A stretch of DNA of 64,000 bases, from contig JAKMXF010000332.1 in NCBI GenBank assembly GCA_024704765.1, positions 18,197 through 82,196 of the forward strand. The letters are read 5' to 3'. The first letter of the stretch is position 1. The number at the start of each line of letters is the position of its first letter. The notes beneath the pieces are model-generated. The model was not told the origin of the DNA. It searched no databases and saw only the letters and a program-made list of their open reading frames with translations. This document shows, piece after piece, positions 46,474 to 57,611 of this stretch. The translations under genes and the position numbers were made by a program. The DNA comes from Oopsacas minuta. Taxonomy: Eukaryota > Porifera > Hexactinellida > Lyssacinosida > Leucopsacidae.

Positions 46474-47353
46474 GTTATCTCTTCCTCTAACAGTGCATTT
46501 GTTTTACTGTTTCTACTAGCTCTTATCATGTCATCAAAGCTTAATATATTTATTGCCTGTCTTTCCGTTTTAAATAAATATGAATTAGTTATAGAGATTC
46601 CATATACGTATTATTTAATAATTTTATACTTTGATTTAACTCTTAAAAATTAATTGAATGCATAAATTATATCCGATTATGATGGATTATGCAATATTTC
46701 AGTATACCCCAAAGCCGCATCATTTATTTAGCTTATTCAATTATACGTGTTTGAAGATATAATGGTCTAAATAATTCCGACTAACCGTGAGTACGATGTC
46801 TCTAAACTGAAATCAGGTTTGAATACTTTGGTTGATATAAATGAGGTATCCCGTATCTATGGATTGATCGGGGGCACAATTTTGGCCGGGGCCGGGAAAA
46901 AGTACGAAATTTCGGCTGGGACCGGGGCCCCGGTCGATCCCTCCCCGTATCCATGATTAACTCAATTTGTCCGTTGAATTTTGTGGACCAGGAATTCTAT
47001 TTTTAAGATTTTCAAAATCTATTTCCTGACTAGAATTCGAGAATTATTGTAAATGTATTTTATCTCATTATCTATCATCTTTCGATTTTCTCTACATGTG
47101 AATACTTTACAAAGTGAAACATTGAGAAAAGTTATATTATTTCATGTTGTATGGCAAGGGTTATTTTGAGGATTTTTAATACTACCATTGTGCAGTGCCA
47201 CGTGTCCCCCGGACATCTTGCCCTATGGCGAGTTATCCCTAAAGTTTCTTTCTATTAGTACAATGCCACGATTATCTACTTGTATATCCTTATACAACTT
47301 TTCCTTAGATCACGTATTAGCCTGAATATTATATCTTAGTCTCTATTTTGTTG
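46474..47353. other. Intergenic, no gene seen
   Basis: A GC-rich palindromic patch lies at 46868-46945 (GGCCGGGGCCGGG then GGGACCGGGGCCCCGG). The rest is AT-rich. Confidence 0.5.
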
Positions 47354-48337
47354 ATGTTGATTCCAATCATAACCATTCTAGTGTGTATCTTCTTGATACT
47401 GAGATACGGATTTGATTTTGTATTCGTTTCAGGTGTTTGCGTGTCAAAACGTAGACTGGATGGTAAGAATGTTATTATAACAGGTGGTAACGTAGGTCTG
47501 GGTTATGAAACAGCTGTTGACTTGGCTAGGAGAGGAGCCCGCGTGATTATAGCCTGTAGAGATGAAAAGAAGGGATTGAATGCAGAAAGGAAAATTAGAT
47601 TGGAATCGAATAATGATGAAGTATTCTACCAACACCTGAATCTAGCTTCACTTAGCTCAGTTCGTGAGTTCAGTAGACAAATAAACGAATCTTCTCACGG
47701 AGTAGATATCCTCATTAACAATGCAGGTGTTATGGGCTGTCCATTGACCTACACTGAAGACGGATATGAAATGCAGTTTGCTACTAATCATTTGGGACAT
47801 TTCCTTCTAACAAATCTTTTGTTGGATAAGCTAAAGGCTGCTCCAGAAGCTAGAATTGTAAATGTATCCTCTCTCGGAGCTAAATTTACTTGGAGTTTTA
47901 AGTTTGACAATGTTACTCCTAAAGAAGCTCATAGTTACTCTCCTATGGCTACATACACACAAACAAAGCTAGCCAATATATTATTCACTATACATTTGGC
48001 TGATCTGCTAAGGGGCACAAATGTCACATGCAACAGTCTGCACCCGGGTAGTGTTAACACTGAGCTTGCCAGACACATGCTAGATAAGATACGAAAGATA
48101 AAATTTGGTTGGCTGTTAGCGAGTATTTATGACAAAATTATTGGTTATTTAATTAAAGACTCAAAACTTGGAGCTCAGACTCAAATCTATTTGGCAGTAA
48201 GCGAAGAGTTGGTAGGAGTTACTGGGAAGTATTTCAGTGACTGTGTTGAGTGTTCTTTGAGACCAAGTTGGACTAAAAACAATGCAATGAGACTTTGGGA
48301 GATGAGTGAGCGGATGGTAGGCATGACACCCAATTAA
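47354..48337 (+). CDS. Short-chain dehydrogenase, retinol-dehydrogenase 11-14 type
   Basis: 327 aa, single exon, using the ATG at 47354. An N-terminal hydrophobic anchor (residues 3-16) suggests a membrane-bound ER enzyme. The cofactor motif TGGNVGLG (43-50), NNAG (122-125), the catalytic Ser near 172 (NVSSLG) and YTQTK (Y201, K205) are all present, so the active site is complete. It also has HPGSVNTEL, typical of the RDH11-14 / WWOX-like group. It should use NADP(H) on retinoids or related aldehydes; the substrate cannot be read from sequence. Length and motif order are normal for the family. Confidence 0.92.
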   Translation: MLIPIITILVCIFLILRYGFDFVFVSGVCVSKRRLDGKNVIITGGNVGLGYETAVDLARRGARVIIACRDEKKGLNAERKIRLESNNDEVFYQHLNLASLSSVREFSRQINESSHGVDILINNAGVMGCPLTYTEDGYEMQFATNHLGHFLLTNLLLDKLKAAPEARIVNVSSLGAKFTWSFKFDNVTPKEAHSYSPMATYTQTKLANILFTIHLADLLRGTNVTCNSLHPGSVNTELARHMLDKIRKIKFGWLLASIYDKIIGYLIKDSKLGAQTQIYLAVSEELVGVTGKYFSDCVECSLRPSWTKNNAMRLWEMSERMVGMTPN

Positions 48338-48449
48338 TTGGTATATATTTAGTTTGGAATCTGATTAATTATCATATTTAATTCTTGCATATTTATTGTA
48401 TTGAATTTTTCCTAAATAGATACTATAGTATTTGGAAGCAAATACTATA

Positions 48450-49762
48450 CAGGGTGGCTTTTAAGTTCTGTCCCATGCAAAAACTATTATTTATCAATAT
48501 ATATATATAGCTTGGTAATGATATTTATTGCTCTAATTTATGATTCAGAGACAAAACATATTTCGCGAATTTTATTCAATATAGCCTCCCTCATTTTGTA
48601 TTACACGTGTAATTCGATCTGGCAAGGCCTCAATAGCAGCACGGAGGGTTTTTTGGGGAATTTTATTCCACTCTTGGCAAAGTTTCCTCTTCAGTGACTT
48701 GATACTTGTGTGAGAGTTAACACAAGCTTTCGTCTCGAGAATTGACCACACAGAATAATCCATGGGATTCAGGTCAGGACTGTAAGGAGGCCATTCTTCC
48801 TTGGTTATAAAACCAGGAAAATTGTCATGTAACCATGACTGGGTAACATTAGAAGTGTGTGCTGGCGCCCCGTCTTGCTGGAAAACAAATGAAGTACCTC
48901 CGAACATGTCTCGGCCTATATTCTTCAATACTGGCTCCAAAACCATTTCTCGATAATTAATTGAATTGATTTTTACCCCTTGTGGTACAAAAACCAATGG
49001 TGTCCGGCCCATTTTTGACACCCCTGCCCAAACCATCACCGACTTAGGGTTCTGTATTCGGCTAACATATCTGAACTTCTCGTCGACTTTGGAAGGAGAT
49101 GATGCAAGTATACGATCATTTTGTACATTGGTTGCCTCCTGGATAGTGAATATTTTCTCATCTGAAAATAATATTTTTTCTAGATTTTCAACAGCGTACC
49201 GGCCCAACGCACCTTTGCATCTTGCAACCCTTTTTTCCTTTACCAATTGAGAAAGGAAGTGTACCTTCTTACGCTTGAATGAACTCATCCCTAAATCCCT
49301 TTTCACAATTTTAGTCATTGCACATCTTGATACTTTCAGATCTAGAGCCATTTTCCTTATGGAACGTCTAGGATTTCGGCGAATTCGCTGGGCGATGACT
49401 TTCCCTAAGCTGGGGGTGGTTACTGAGCACGGACGGCCTGATCTCGCCCTATCTTCAACTTTTCCAGTATCCTTGTATCGCCTAATAGTGCGGTATACAA
49501 ATTTCCTTCTGTTTAGAGGGAGTTTCAGGATCTTCAAAATTTCCCTTGAAGGATGTCCTTTTGTAAATAATTCTACAATTGCCGACCTCTCACGTTCCAT
49601 CACTAATAAAATTGAAATTTCTCTACAATTGTACTCTGAAACTGTATATTTATGTTAAATACAGTATAATAAGGTAAACTAATAAGATATATCTAATAGC
49701 AAAGACTCAGCATGGAAAAATGGTTCTTATAAATCATGGGACAGAACTTAAAAGCCACCCTG
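48450..49762 (-). mobile_element. DD37D mariner-like element, apparently intact
   Basis: 1313 bp with a perfect 28-bp terminal inverted repeat beginning CAGGGTGGCTTTTAAGTTCT. TA flanks both ends (48448-48449, 49763-49764). It carries a complete transposase ORF on the minus strand. Perfect ends and an uninterrupted ORF indicate recent insertion. Confidence 0.95.
48572..49603 (-). CDS. DD37D Tc1/mariner transposase
   Basis: 343 aa, uninterrupted. The N-terminus has two helix-turn-helix units (REILKILKLPLNRRKFVYRT and SIRKMALDLKVSRCAMTKIV) with a GRP linker (ARSGRPCS). The catalytic acids are D in FSDEKIF, D in QQDGAPAH and D in NPMDYSVW. I count 37 residues between the second and third, so DD37D. 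It is possibly still functional, since no break is seen. It lies between the SDR and SLC35C2 genes and disrupts neither. Confidence 0.93.
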   Translation of the reverse strand: MMERERSAIVELFTKGHPSREILKILKLPLNRRKFVYRTIRRYKDTGKVEDRARSGRPCSVTTPSLGKVIAQRIRRNPRRSIRKMALDLKVSRCAMTKIVKRDLGMSSFKRKKVHFLSQLVKEKRVARCKGALGRYAVENLEKILFSDEKIFTIQEATNVQNDRILASSPSKVDEKFRYVSRIQNPKSVMVWAGVSKMGRTPLVFVPQGVKINSINYREMVLEPVLKNIGRDMFGGTSFVFQQDGAPAHTSNVTQSWLHDNFPGFITKEEWPPYSPDLNPMDYSVWSILETKACVNSHTSIKSLKRKLCQEWNKIPQKTLRAAIEALPDRITRVIQNEGGYIE

Positions 49763-49834
49763 TAGTATTCAACTATCCATTTACTTTGAAATTATCTTTT
49801 TTCTTATTTTACATGAATAGTATTCGAATTAGCT

Positions 49835-50950
49835 ATGATAAATAAAATTTTCAAGCTCTCTCATGCCCACTATTCTCTTATGCTACAGTCTCTAAGAGTA
49901 CTGGGATACATCCTGCTATATTACTTCTTCTCAATCTCACTCACTTTCTATTGTAAATGGATTCTCACAGATTTTCCTTTTCCTCTTTCAGCTACTCTCT
50001 TCCAAATCTTATTCACTTTTCTATTCTGCTCAATAATCAGAGCATGCATTGCTCTATACACAAAAACTCCTCCTATCAGAGTTGGAGGGGTAGCATATAT
50101 CAAGAATATCCTCCCTACGAGTATAGCTGCTGCTTACGACATAGGTCTCTCTAACTGGAGTTTTCAGTTCATAACAGTTACACTGTATATTATGTGTAAG
50201 ACATCAGCTGTAATATTCGTTCTTTTCTTTGCTATTTTATTCAAATTAGAGAAATTCAGATTTAAGCTTATTGGAATTGTATTGTTAATTTGTGTGGGAT
50301 TATTTATGTTCACATTCAAATACACATTTTTCAATATTACCGGGTTTATTCTTGTTATATCCGCTTCTGTCCTGAGCGGAATCAGATGGAACACTGCTCA
50401 GCTGTTACTACAGAAATCTCAACTCGGATTGGAGAATCCTATCGACATTCTATACCATGTCACTCCGGTTATATCTCTTTGTCTCTTCCCTCTCGCTGTT
50501 GTGTTCGAAGGAGTTGGTCTCTCAACTTCTCTGGTTGCGTTCCGTGCTAGTGAATCAGGAGCTGCCTTTTTTTCCTTAGAACTAATCTTGTTCTCAGCAT
50601 TACTCGCTCTTGGTATCGGATTCTCAGAGTTCCTTCTCGTCCAGCAGACCTCTTCCCTCACTCTCTCCATCTCAGGTATTCTGAAAGAAGTTATCACTCT
50701 CTACATAGCTATCACATGGTTCCACCCCGATGAGAACCTCTCACCACTCAATGTAGTCGGTATGTGCTTGTGTATGCTAGGAATTCTCATGCATGTTTGG
50801 AACAAAGCAATTCAATACAAAACTAAGGATGAGGTTCATTCTAATAACGAGGAGACATTACAGATGGCAGTACTGATAAGAGAAGATGAGCTATTGAAGG
50901 AGGAGGATTATCTAGTTACTCTCTCTGGCAGCGATTCTATGGAATATTAA
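49835..50950 (+). CDS. SLC35C2: SLC35C2-like nucleotide-sugar transporter
   Basis: 371 aa, single exon, about ten membrane spans. AYDIGLSNWSFQFITVTLYI, LFMFTFKYTFFNITGF, GLENPIDILYHVTPV and GFSEFLLVQQTSSLTLSISG match SLC35C2 in order, including the acidic soluble tail (EEDYLVTLSGSDS). The vertebrate protein sits in the Golgi and ER-Golgi compartment and has been linked to GDP-fucose supply for Notch fucosylation. That role is known for the family and only inferred here. The start ATG at 49835 fits the vertebrate length. Confidence 0.92.
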   Translation: MINKIFKLSHAHYSLMLQSLRVLGYILLYYFFSISLTFYCKWILTDFPFPLSATLFQILFTFLFCSIIRACIALYTKTPPIRVGGVAYIKNILPTSIAAAYDIGLSNWSFQFITVTLYIMCKTSAVIFVLFFAILFKLEKFRFKLIGIVLLICVGLFMFTFKYTFFNITGFILVISASVLSGIRWNTAQLLLQKSQLGLENPIDILYHVTPVISLCLFPLAVVFEGVGLSTSLVAFRASESGAAFFSLELILFSALLALGIGFSEFLLVQQTSSLTLSISGILKEVITLYIAITWFHPDENLSPLNVVGMCLCMLGILMHVWNKAIQYKTKDEVHSNNEETLQMAVLIREDELLKEEDYLVTLSGSDSMEY

Positions 50951-51361
50951 GCAATATATTTCAATTAATGCAAAATTCTATTGTACTGGATTTTATCTTT
51001 CAATTAATGAGAACTTGTTAGTTCATTTGAAATTATTAATACAATTTTTAACAAATTTGTATCATATACCCTCACCGAATAAGGTCAGTTTTATTCTGCT
51101 CATACAAGGGACAATTTACTAAAAGCTGCATCTCTCTCTTCTTCTCATTTTTGGCTTTGCGTTTTGGTGGCTCATTAATGCAACGTCGAGTATCCAAAAC
51201 TTGCCAAAACATTAACTGTCCCGCTTATTTGTAGTCCAGCCTAATACAATATGCTACGTCCCGCGATGTCCTGCTGAATTAGTACCTTACGTCCCGCTTT
51301 TCCTTTCACTCAGGTTGGCAAGTATAACCAGGGCCTGAAATTTCTCTCAGGAGCCCTCCAC
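50951..51361. other. Intergenic, no gene seen
   Basis: AT-rich with CCCGCTT/CCCGC motifs at 51220-51300. No ORF is supported. Confidence 0.5.
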
Positions 51362-53828
51362 ATGAGTAGTAAGTACAGTTCGCATGCAGTAAGTACACTG
51401 CACATATTTTCACACCTTTTGGTGAGCATTTTCAAAATTATCCTAGAGATTAGCTTCCACTTATTAGACATCGATAAAGTATGCCTATCAGAAGGTGAAT
51501 CATTTAAATTGATAAAATCAGATGTACCAACATGGTCAAAACCAGGTGATAATTATATTCTTAATTCCTTATGCTTTCAAGCAAACTTTAGTTGCTTATC
51601 GATTCAATATAATTTTTCGCATAGTTCAGTGTCAACCAGATTGCTTCTCAGAACCAGAAATGAAACAAGTAGAGATGCCTATAATTGACCAGTATGTAAA
51701 ACTATTGATATTGAAGTCTCACATATATGAGTTAGAGGATAGTGAATATGTTATAATTGCAGATTATGATCACTCACAAGGTAAATATACGTTATTATCA
51801 CTATTATTGTTGTCTGTTTGCATGTTTGTCTCTCTGCTCCGGTTCGTAGGGCCCAACACATTTATTTCGGTTAATCGGGTAAAATGGCTTGGTCCTAAGT
51901 GACCCTATTAATCGGAGTCTACTGTACATTTACTATTCTCACTACCAAAACTAAACACTATGTATTTCAAGGAACCGTTGTACTAAACAAAAGGAGAATC
52001 ATAATTGAAACAAACAGCAATCTATGCGCCAATTGTTATAGTGATACTTGTTATCATTATCAAGCATTTGAACTCTGTTCACAAAATGATTGTTTGCAAG
52101 TTTGTGAAGCAAACATTCTAGAAGATATAATATATTATTTCTCAAGTCCTAACGATATCTTTCTGTTGACAGATGATACTTTTCACAACTTCAAATTGAA
52201 TAATGATAGGTGGTTATGTTGTTCTTGTTCTTCAAAGTGCAAACAACATTCTAGACTCCATAATATTATCGAAAATACTGGATCAAATACACAGAAAAAG
52301 TTTGAATATAACACGATATCAACAAGAGCAATACCATTCAATCTAGATGAAAGCCAAATAGCAATTTACAACCATCAGCTCTGCCATGGCATCAATTTAC
52401 CTTTAAATATGTATCCTGAAAAGGAATTATGTGACTATGGTTTCAAATTCAATGAAGAGGAGAAGCTTAAACTAGAGAAGGTTGGAATAGTTATCTATTT
52501 AGAAAATGATATTAATGAATTCACAGATTACAAAGGTATATATTTATCATCAATGAACCATTCGCTCGGTCACAATTTTAATTTAGTATGGTGGGTTATT
52601 CTACGTATTTAGCCGTTGAAAACAAGTCTTTGCAATTATAAAGGAATTTCAATAAATATTTGGTCTACATATAAGATTGTTCATTCGATTGCAATGAACT
52701 CGTCCCAATTTACCTCCTCCTTAAATTTTCCTGTGCTTGGTAACTCAGTAATTATATTGTAAGTATATAGTTTACAGTTCAAGATGCAGTGGACCTTGCA
52801 ATTGCTTGGCAGTCTTCGAAGGTCAGAACAGTTTACTGTTAAACATCAACAACAAGTACTTTGTTCATTACAGTTTGTTATATGATTATAGCGAGTTGAT
52901 GACCATGTCTAGAAATACTTTGTACGGTTACTTGAGGTATGTATTGTTTTAAATCATATTCTTGATAAATTAAAATTCCTATATACATACAATCTAATTC
53001 TTCGTGTTACTTTTTAGTGCCAAGAACAGGAAGCTTATCAGAATGGGTAGAACGAATAGATTCCATTATCACATTGTTTATCAGGCATGGAACGCCTATC
53101 TAAGAACAGTAGACATAGATTATGACTCGAACTACATATGTCCAAAGTGTAAAAATCATCCCGATGTGATAATTTTAGATGGCATAGCGATGGGAACAAT
53201 GAAATCGGTACCAGAAGTGGATGCAAAATTCGATCAGGATCAGCAATTCCCTATGATCCCATTTTCAGATCGTGTTTTTATCCCCGACACAGCAATTAGA
53301 AAGCAACTCCTTAAATACTGTTCTGAAGGTTTGACAGAAAATACACTAAAAGACCTATTGAAGTCTATTCATAAAGAAATGGCTGATTATATTTTATTTA
53401 GTTCCATTAGCATTAGGACACAAAATTTAGTGACTATAAGTGAAGAATATATACACGTTAAGAAAGTCATAAAACTCCTTTGCCATACAGATCCAATATC
53501 AGGAGTATTCCAATTCTCTCTGCTGGAACCGAATGAACGAAAAGCAATAGCTCTTCTTGCCAATGGAAAATCAGCAAGTGAAGATTCCTTAAATTCAATA
53601 TATCAGAAGATGTATACATTGGATATCTTATTCAATTCTATCAAAGCTAATGAAGATATCACATGCACAGGGTTTGTCACTTTACATCCCAAAGTTTTCC
53701 TGCTGTTGAAAAGAATCCTGACACAAATAGAGAGTTTATTTAGTAGAGCGTCAAGAAAATTAGTGGAATATTCTCAACAAAGCGAAAACTATTACAATTA
53801 TTTCCCAGCATTCACAACAAACTACGAG
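51362..53828 (+). pseudogene. KDZ-type transposase, N-terminal half (locus B), truncated
   Basis: Exons in phase: 51362-51545 (chimeric start, conserved from 51463), 51625-51780, 51972-52535, 52771-52936, 53018-53828. Each joins with GT-AG. The third exon has paired Cys clusters (CANCYSDTCYHYQAFELC, then CCSCSSKC) of the CxC kind. The fourth has SRCSGPCNCLAVFEGQNSLL, and the fifth YICPKCKNHPDVIILDGIAM, whose Cys-x2-Cys..DG block is typical of KDZ/HMGXB3-like transposases. No stop or frameshift is visible inside these exons. The usual N-terminus is missing (it starts with unrelated codons) and no YDNAC C-terminal half follows, so the copy is incomplete. Exon boundaries match the minus-strand copy at 61222. 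Confidence 0.75.
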
Positions 53829-53838
53829 GTATTAAAAA

Positions 53839-54005
53839 GTACTGTGCGCATGTCCATTAGGTACTGTGCGCATGTCCATTAAGTATTGTGCGCATGTCCA
53901 TTAAGTACTGTGCGCATGTCCATTAAGTACTGTGCGCATGTCCATTAAGTACTGTGCGCATGTCCATTAGGTACTATGCGCATGTCCATTAGGTACTGTG
54001 CGCAT
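53839..54005 (+). repeat. 22-bp minisatellite, about 7.6 units
   Basis: Consensus GTACTGTGCGCATGTCCATT plus AA or AG, seven full units and a 13-base partial eighth, with only point differences among them. It begins 10 bp after the donor of locus B exon 5. Confidence 0.95.
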
Positions 54006-54149
54006 AGGGATTCATGTACCATAGTAGGCGTATATTATACAGATTAAGTTATATTAGACTGCTTTTCAGATCCCAGTTATTCCACTCTAGTAATTAGTCT
54101 ATCAGTCTAGCTGAATACTTCTTACTATAATTTGTACAAATTAGCTGAA

Positions 54150-54464
54150 ATGCCTCGTATTACCAAGGGCAACGCTAGGGAGCATTTAGCTAAAGCGATT
54201 GCAACGTTTACAAAGGTAACAGGAGAATCTGTAGGGTTTGTCTACTCCTGGAGGGGACAATTATCAGTTCTGGGAAGCGATACTTACCGGCAGCATGTTG
54301 CTGAAACGAAAGAACAAATTTGGCGAAGCTTAACATTTGAACGCTCTGTGGTCGGAGACTCATCAGTTGTTCGAGATGATTATAAAGAAGATGAAATGAT
54401 GAACTTGATGAAACAAGATCCACACACACATAATGTCCAGGCGTTAAGAAAGATTTTATCATAG
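54150..54464 (+). CDS. Hypothetical 104-aa ORF next to Ulp1-like gene
   Basis: From the ATG at 54150 (MPRITKGNAREHLAKAIATF), helical and polar, with DTYRQHVAETKEQIWRSL. No domain is recognised. It may be a first gene or exon of the Ulp1-carrying transposon that follows, since the strand is the same and the gap to the next ATG (54723) is about 260 bp. Confidence 0.45.
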   Translation: MPRITKGNAREHLAKAIATFTKVTGESVGFVYSWRGQLSVLGSDTYRQHVAETKEQIWRSLTFERSVVGDSSVVRDDYKEDEMMNLMKQDPHTHNVQALRKILS

Positions 54465-54722
54465 GGAACTCAAAAGATGAACAGTAAGTTTCTTGTTTTT
54501 CTTACCCTTAGTTTTGGAAGCCACCCTTTGTTGTTATTTCGTGGGTACAGGGTATGTACTGCTGTTGAAACAAATTGGTGTGTAATACTTAAGTAAGTAT
54601 TAATTTGGTAATGCGTATATCATATTTTAATTGTAGGAAAACCGCGTAATTTTTGGGGGAAAAGTGAACTCCGGCCAACATTTTGGCCCAAGGAAATTCC
54701 ATTTCTCAAGTAATCAAAGAAT

Positions 54723-56073
54723 ATGGGCAGAACTACTTTGCTATCTGTTATCAAATCGATGCGCGAATACTTTTCTCCAGATCTATCTGATAGTTTTAGA
54801 GGCAGGTCACCTATACATTTATCAAAAGAAGATTGTTTAGATTCAGACTTGGATGACGAGAATGTATATAATCCAACTGATCATTCACCTTCCTCTCCGA
54901 ATTCCAATGTGGAAATATCTCTAAATACTTCTCCAGAGAAATGCCCATCGTCTCCACTATATCTTGGTGAATCGATCCATTCAACACTAAATACCATATC
55001 AGAACAGCAACCCGATCACTCACCCTTTACTTCCCCTCAGTCTCTTTTGGATACATCTGTAGTTTCAATGGCAGGATTATCAGCAGCAAAGGCTTTAATT
55101 CCATTAAATGTAACATTTGTGAGAATTTTAGACGAAAAAGTAAGAGATGATTGTCTTAAAGAGTATCGAATGACAAAACCTTTCTTAATGATGTTACTAT
55201 CAACGCCTTTGGGGTAAGCTCTCTCTATGATTTAATTATATTATATTTCAATACCATTTATAACCTAAGTTCGCACTTCGTTTCGACAAACAACTAAACA
55301 ACTTTTACTAGGTTACTTAATAAATTATGTTTAGGTTTTGATAAAGAATAATTATCCAGACATTGAAGGATTCCAGGATACTATTTTATCTAAGGTAAAT
55401 CTATTATTTTGCTTATTTTATCGTCCTGAAATAATTGGCATTTCAAATTCTATGTCTTTTATCTTATAAGAATCGCCAATTTGTTAGAACAGCACTAAAT
55501 AGTTTTCAAATACACCACGATGGTAAACTACACTGGAAAGTGCTAGGATTAACGATGAAGGAAATATATCAGTATATGATTCGTTATTAATCCGGGGTCT
55601 AAGTGAAGAGCTGGACATCCAACTTGCACTGCTTTATCGAAGCGAGACTGAAGATTTAAAAGTTACAGTTCAAGAGCTACAACAACAAAGAGGGATTTCA
55701 GATTGTGGTGTCTTTGCTATTGTAGTTAGTATCGCGTTAGCGAATGGTTTAGAACCAAATATATTGAGATGGAACCAGGGCAATATGAGACGTCACCTGC
55801 GTAATTTCATTATTTCTGAAAAATTATCACCCCTGCCTACAATTTCTGAAAGACTCTGTTCATGGATAAAGGTTAATAAGAAGTTGGATATACAATTGAA
55901 CTTTGGTGTATTTGTCGTCTACCCGAGTTCGCTTTTAAGAATATGGTGAATTGTCAAGTGTGTACCCAATGGTTTCACAAACCATGTGTTGGTCTACAGG
56001 ATATTACACAAAAGGTTTCCGAGTTCATTTGTAAAAGTTGTAACAGCAAAAAGAGTTTAGTAAAGAGAATCTA
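54723..56073 (+). pseudogene. Ulp1-like protease plus PHD finger, frameshifted
   Basis: The ATG at 54723 begins MGRTTLLSVIKSMREYF, with a low-complexity Ser/Pro region to about 55030. Later exons give NNYPDIEGFQDTILSK (55335-55394) and then the peptidase: HHDGKLHW holds the catalytic His, SVYDSLL the Asp, and QQRGISDCGVFAIVV the oxyanion Gln and nucleophile Cys. WNQGNMRRHLRNFI follows as in transposon-borne Ulp1. A second frame gives a PHD-like finger (CICRLPEF, NCQVCTQWFHKPCVGLQDI, ICKSC). I find one frame break between LHWKVLG and SVYDSLL and another before the PHD finger. It converges with the minus-strand KDZ gene, whose stop is 66 bp away, so the two probably form one element. Confidence 0.78.
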
Positions 56074-57611
56074 AAGTATACTTGTTAATTTAATACAATT
56101 TATTCATTATTCATGAATCATGAATAGTGTATTAGCTACTAGCACTTTAGTTTTCGTAATTCTTGTTCATTCAAACAGTATAAGAAATATCGTACATTGT
56201 AGAATATGTTTTCGATCCGCATGAAAGATACTTGGGTGGTTATTCTCCTTAATGTAGAGAACAGCTGCTCGCAAACTTGAGAGTTTATTCTCAGGAATTC
56301 ATGACTCTTCACTGACTTCAAAGAATAAGCTGGATTGCAGCAATGATTCTTCCAGTGAAAGCGATCAACCAAGAATGTAGTATCTTTGAAAAGTTTGGGT
56401 TCCCTAATGATAATATAGAAGTTATTATTATATAATGCTAGTAAGTACGTATGCTTAGCACTTTAAGAGCATTACATAGATTAAATTAAAAATCTTAGAG
56501 ATGGTATACGGCTGTACGTATTTTGTATATTAATTCTAACCTGATGATACATGTATTGTGTAGATTGCAAGCATTGTCGTATATTATAATCTGAGGGGGC
56601 TTTTTGAACAACGTCAGAACTCAGGAGTAGGTTAAATACTGTAGTTGTAGATTCTTTACTACGAAGTATTTGAAATTCATAGCACACTTTATGTCTACAG
56701 ACAACAACTAACAGTCCTGGTGATAACCTTTGATGATTCGGATATATTTTTGCAGGGCTGGATTCGGTTAGCGGGTTAACCGACGAATATACCAGTTAAC
56801 TGCTAGGATAAAATATATTCGGTTAACCGAAAAGTGTCATTTCAACCAAAATGTTTAGTATTCCTAAGTTTGAGAGATGCGAAATAAATATACACGAATT
56901 TTGCTCGTTTGGTATTTGAGATGTTACATTTTAGGTCTGTATTCTAAAATTTCAATAATTTAGAAAGATAACATCGCATCACGATTGTATATATAATAGC
57001 TATGTATTGATATTATCAATTTTAGTCACTAAACTTCATTGATTGTATTAAGAATAAATGCAGTGGTTAACGGGTTAACCGCTATTATCGAAACGGTTTT
57101 AACCACCTCCTTAATTCGGTTAACCAACCCCAACCCTGATTTTTGTACATCCATTATATTTCTCTTCGTTATCATCTTCATACATCGGTATCTAAGGGTT
57201 CAATATATTTGAAAGTTTGCACTATAGGATTTATATTATGTTCTCAATAGATGCATTATATTGAACAAATAGTTGAATACAATTATATAATACCTGCAAC
57301 GTTTGTTATCGCTGGAAAGTATTTATCTAGAGTGTCTTTTGATGGGGAAGCCTCTACTGTCTTCCGCCCTTCTCTATAGTTATTGAGTGATTCAATCTTG
57401 GATAGAATAGCTATTAGGACACCAGCAAGAATAGGATGAAGGGTGAATCCTGTACTAGTGGTACATTGTTCTTTAACTTCACCAAACGAGCTAAAGAATA
57501 GCCTTAGAGTATGCATTTTTTCAAAAATCTCATAAAGCAGACATGCATCAATTTGGTTAATTCAAGAGAGAGTAGCAATAGCTTTCTTCTCGCACTCGCT
57601 AAGGATAGATA

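Noticed and set aside
53839-54005. CRISPR array
   Set aside because: Units are contiguous 22-bp repeats with no spacers, in animal DNA.
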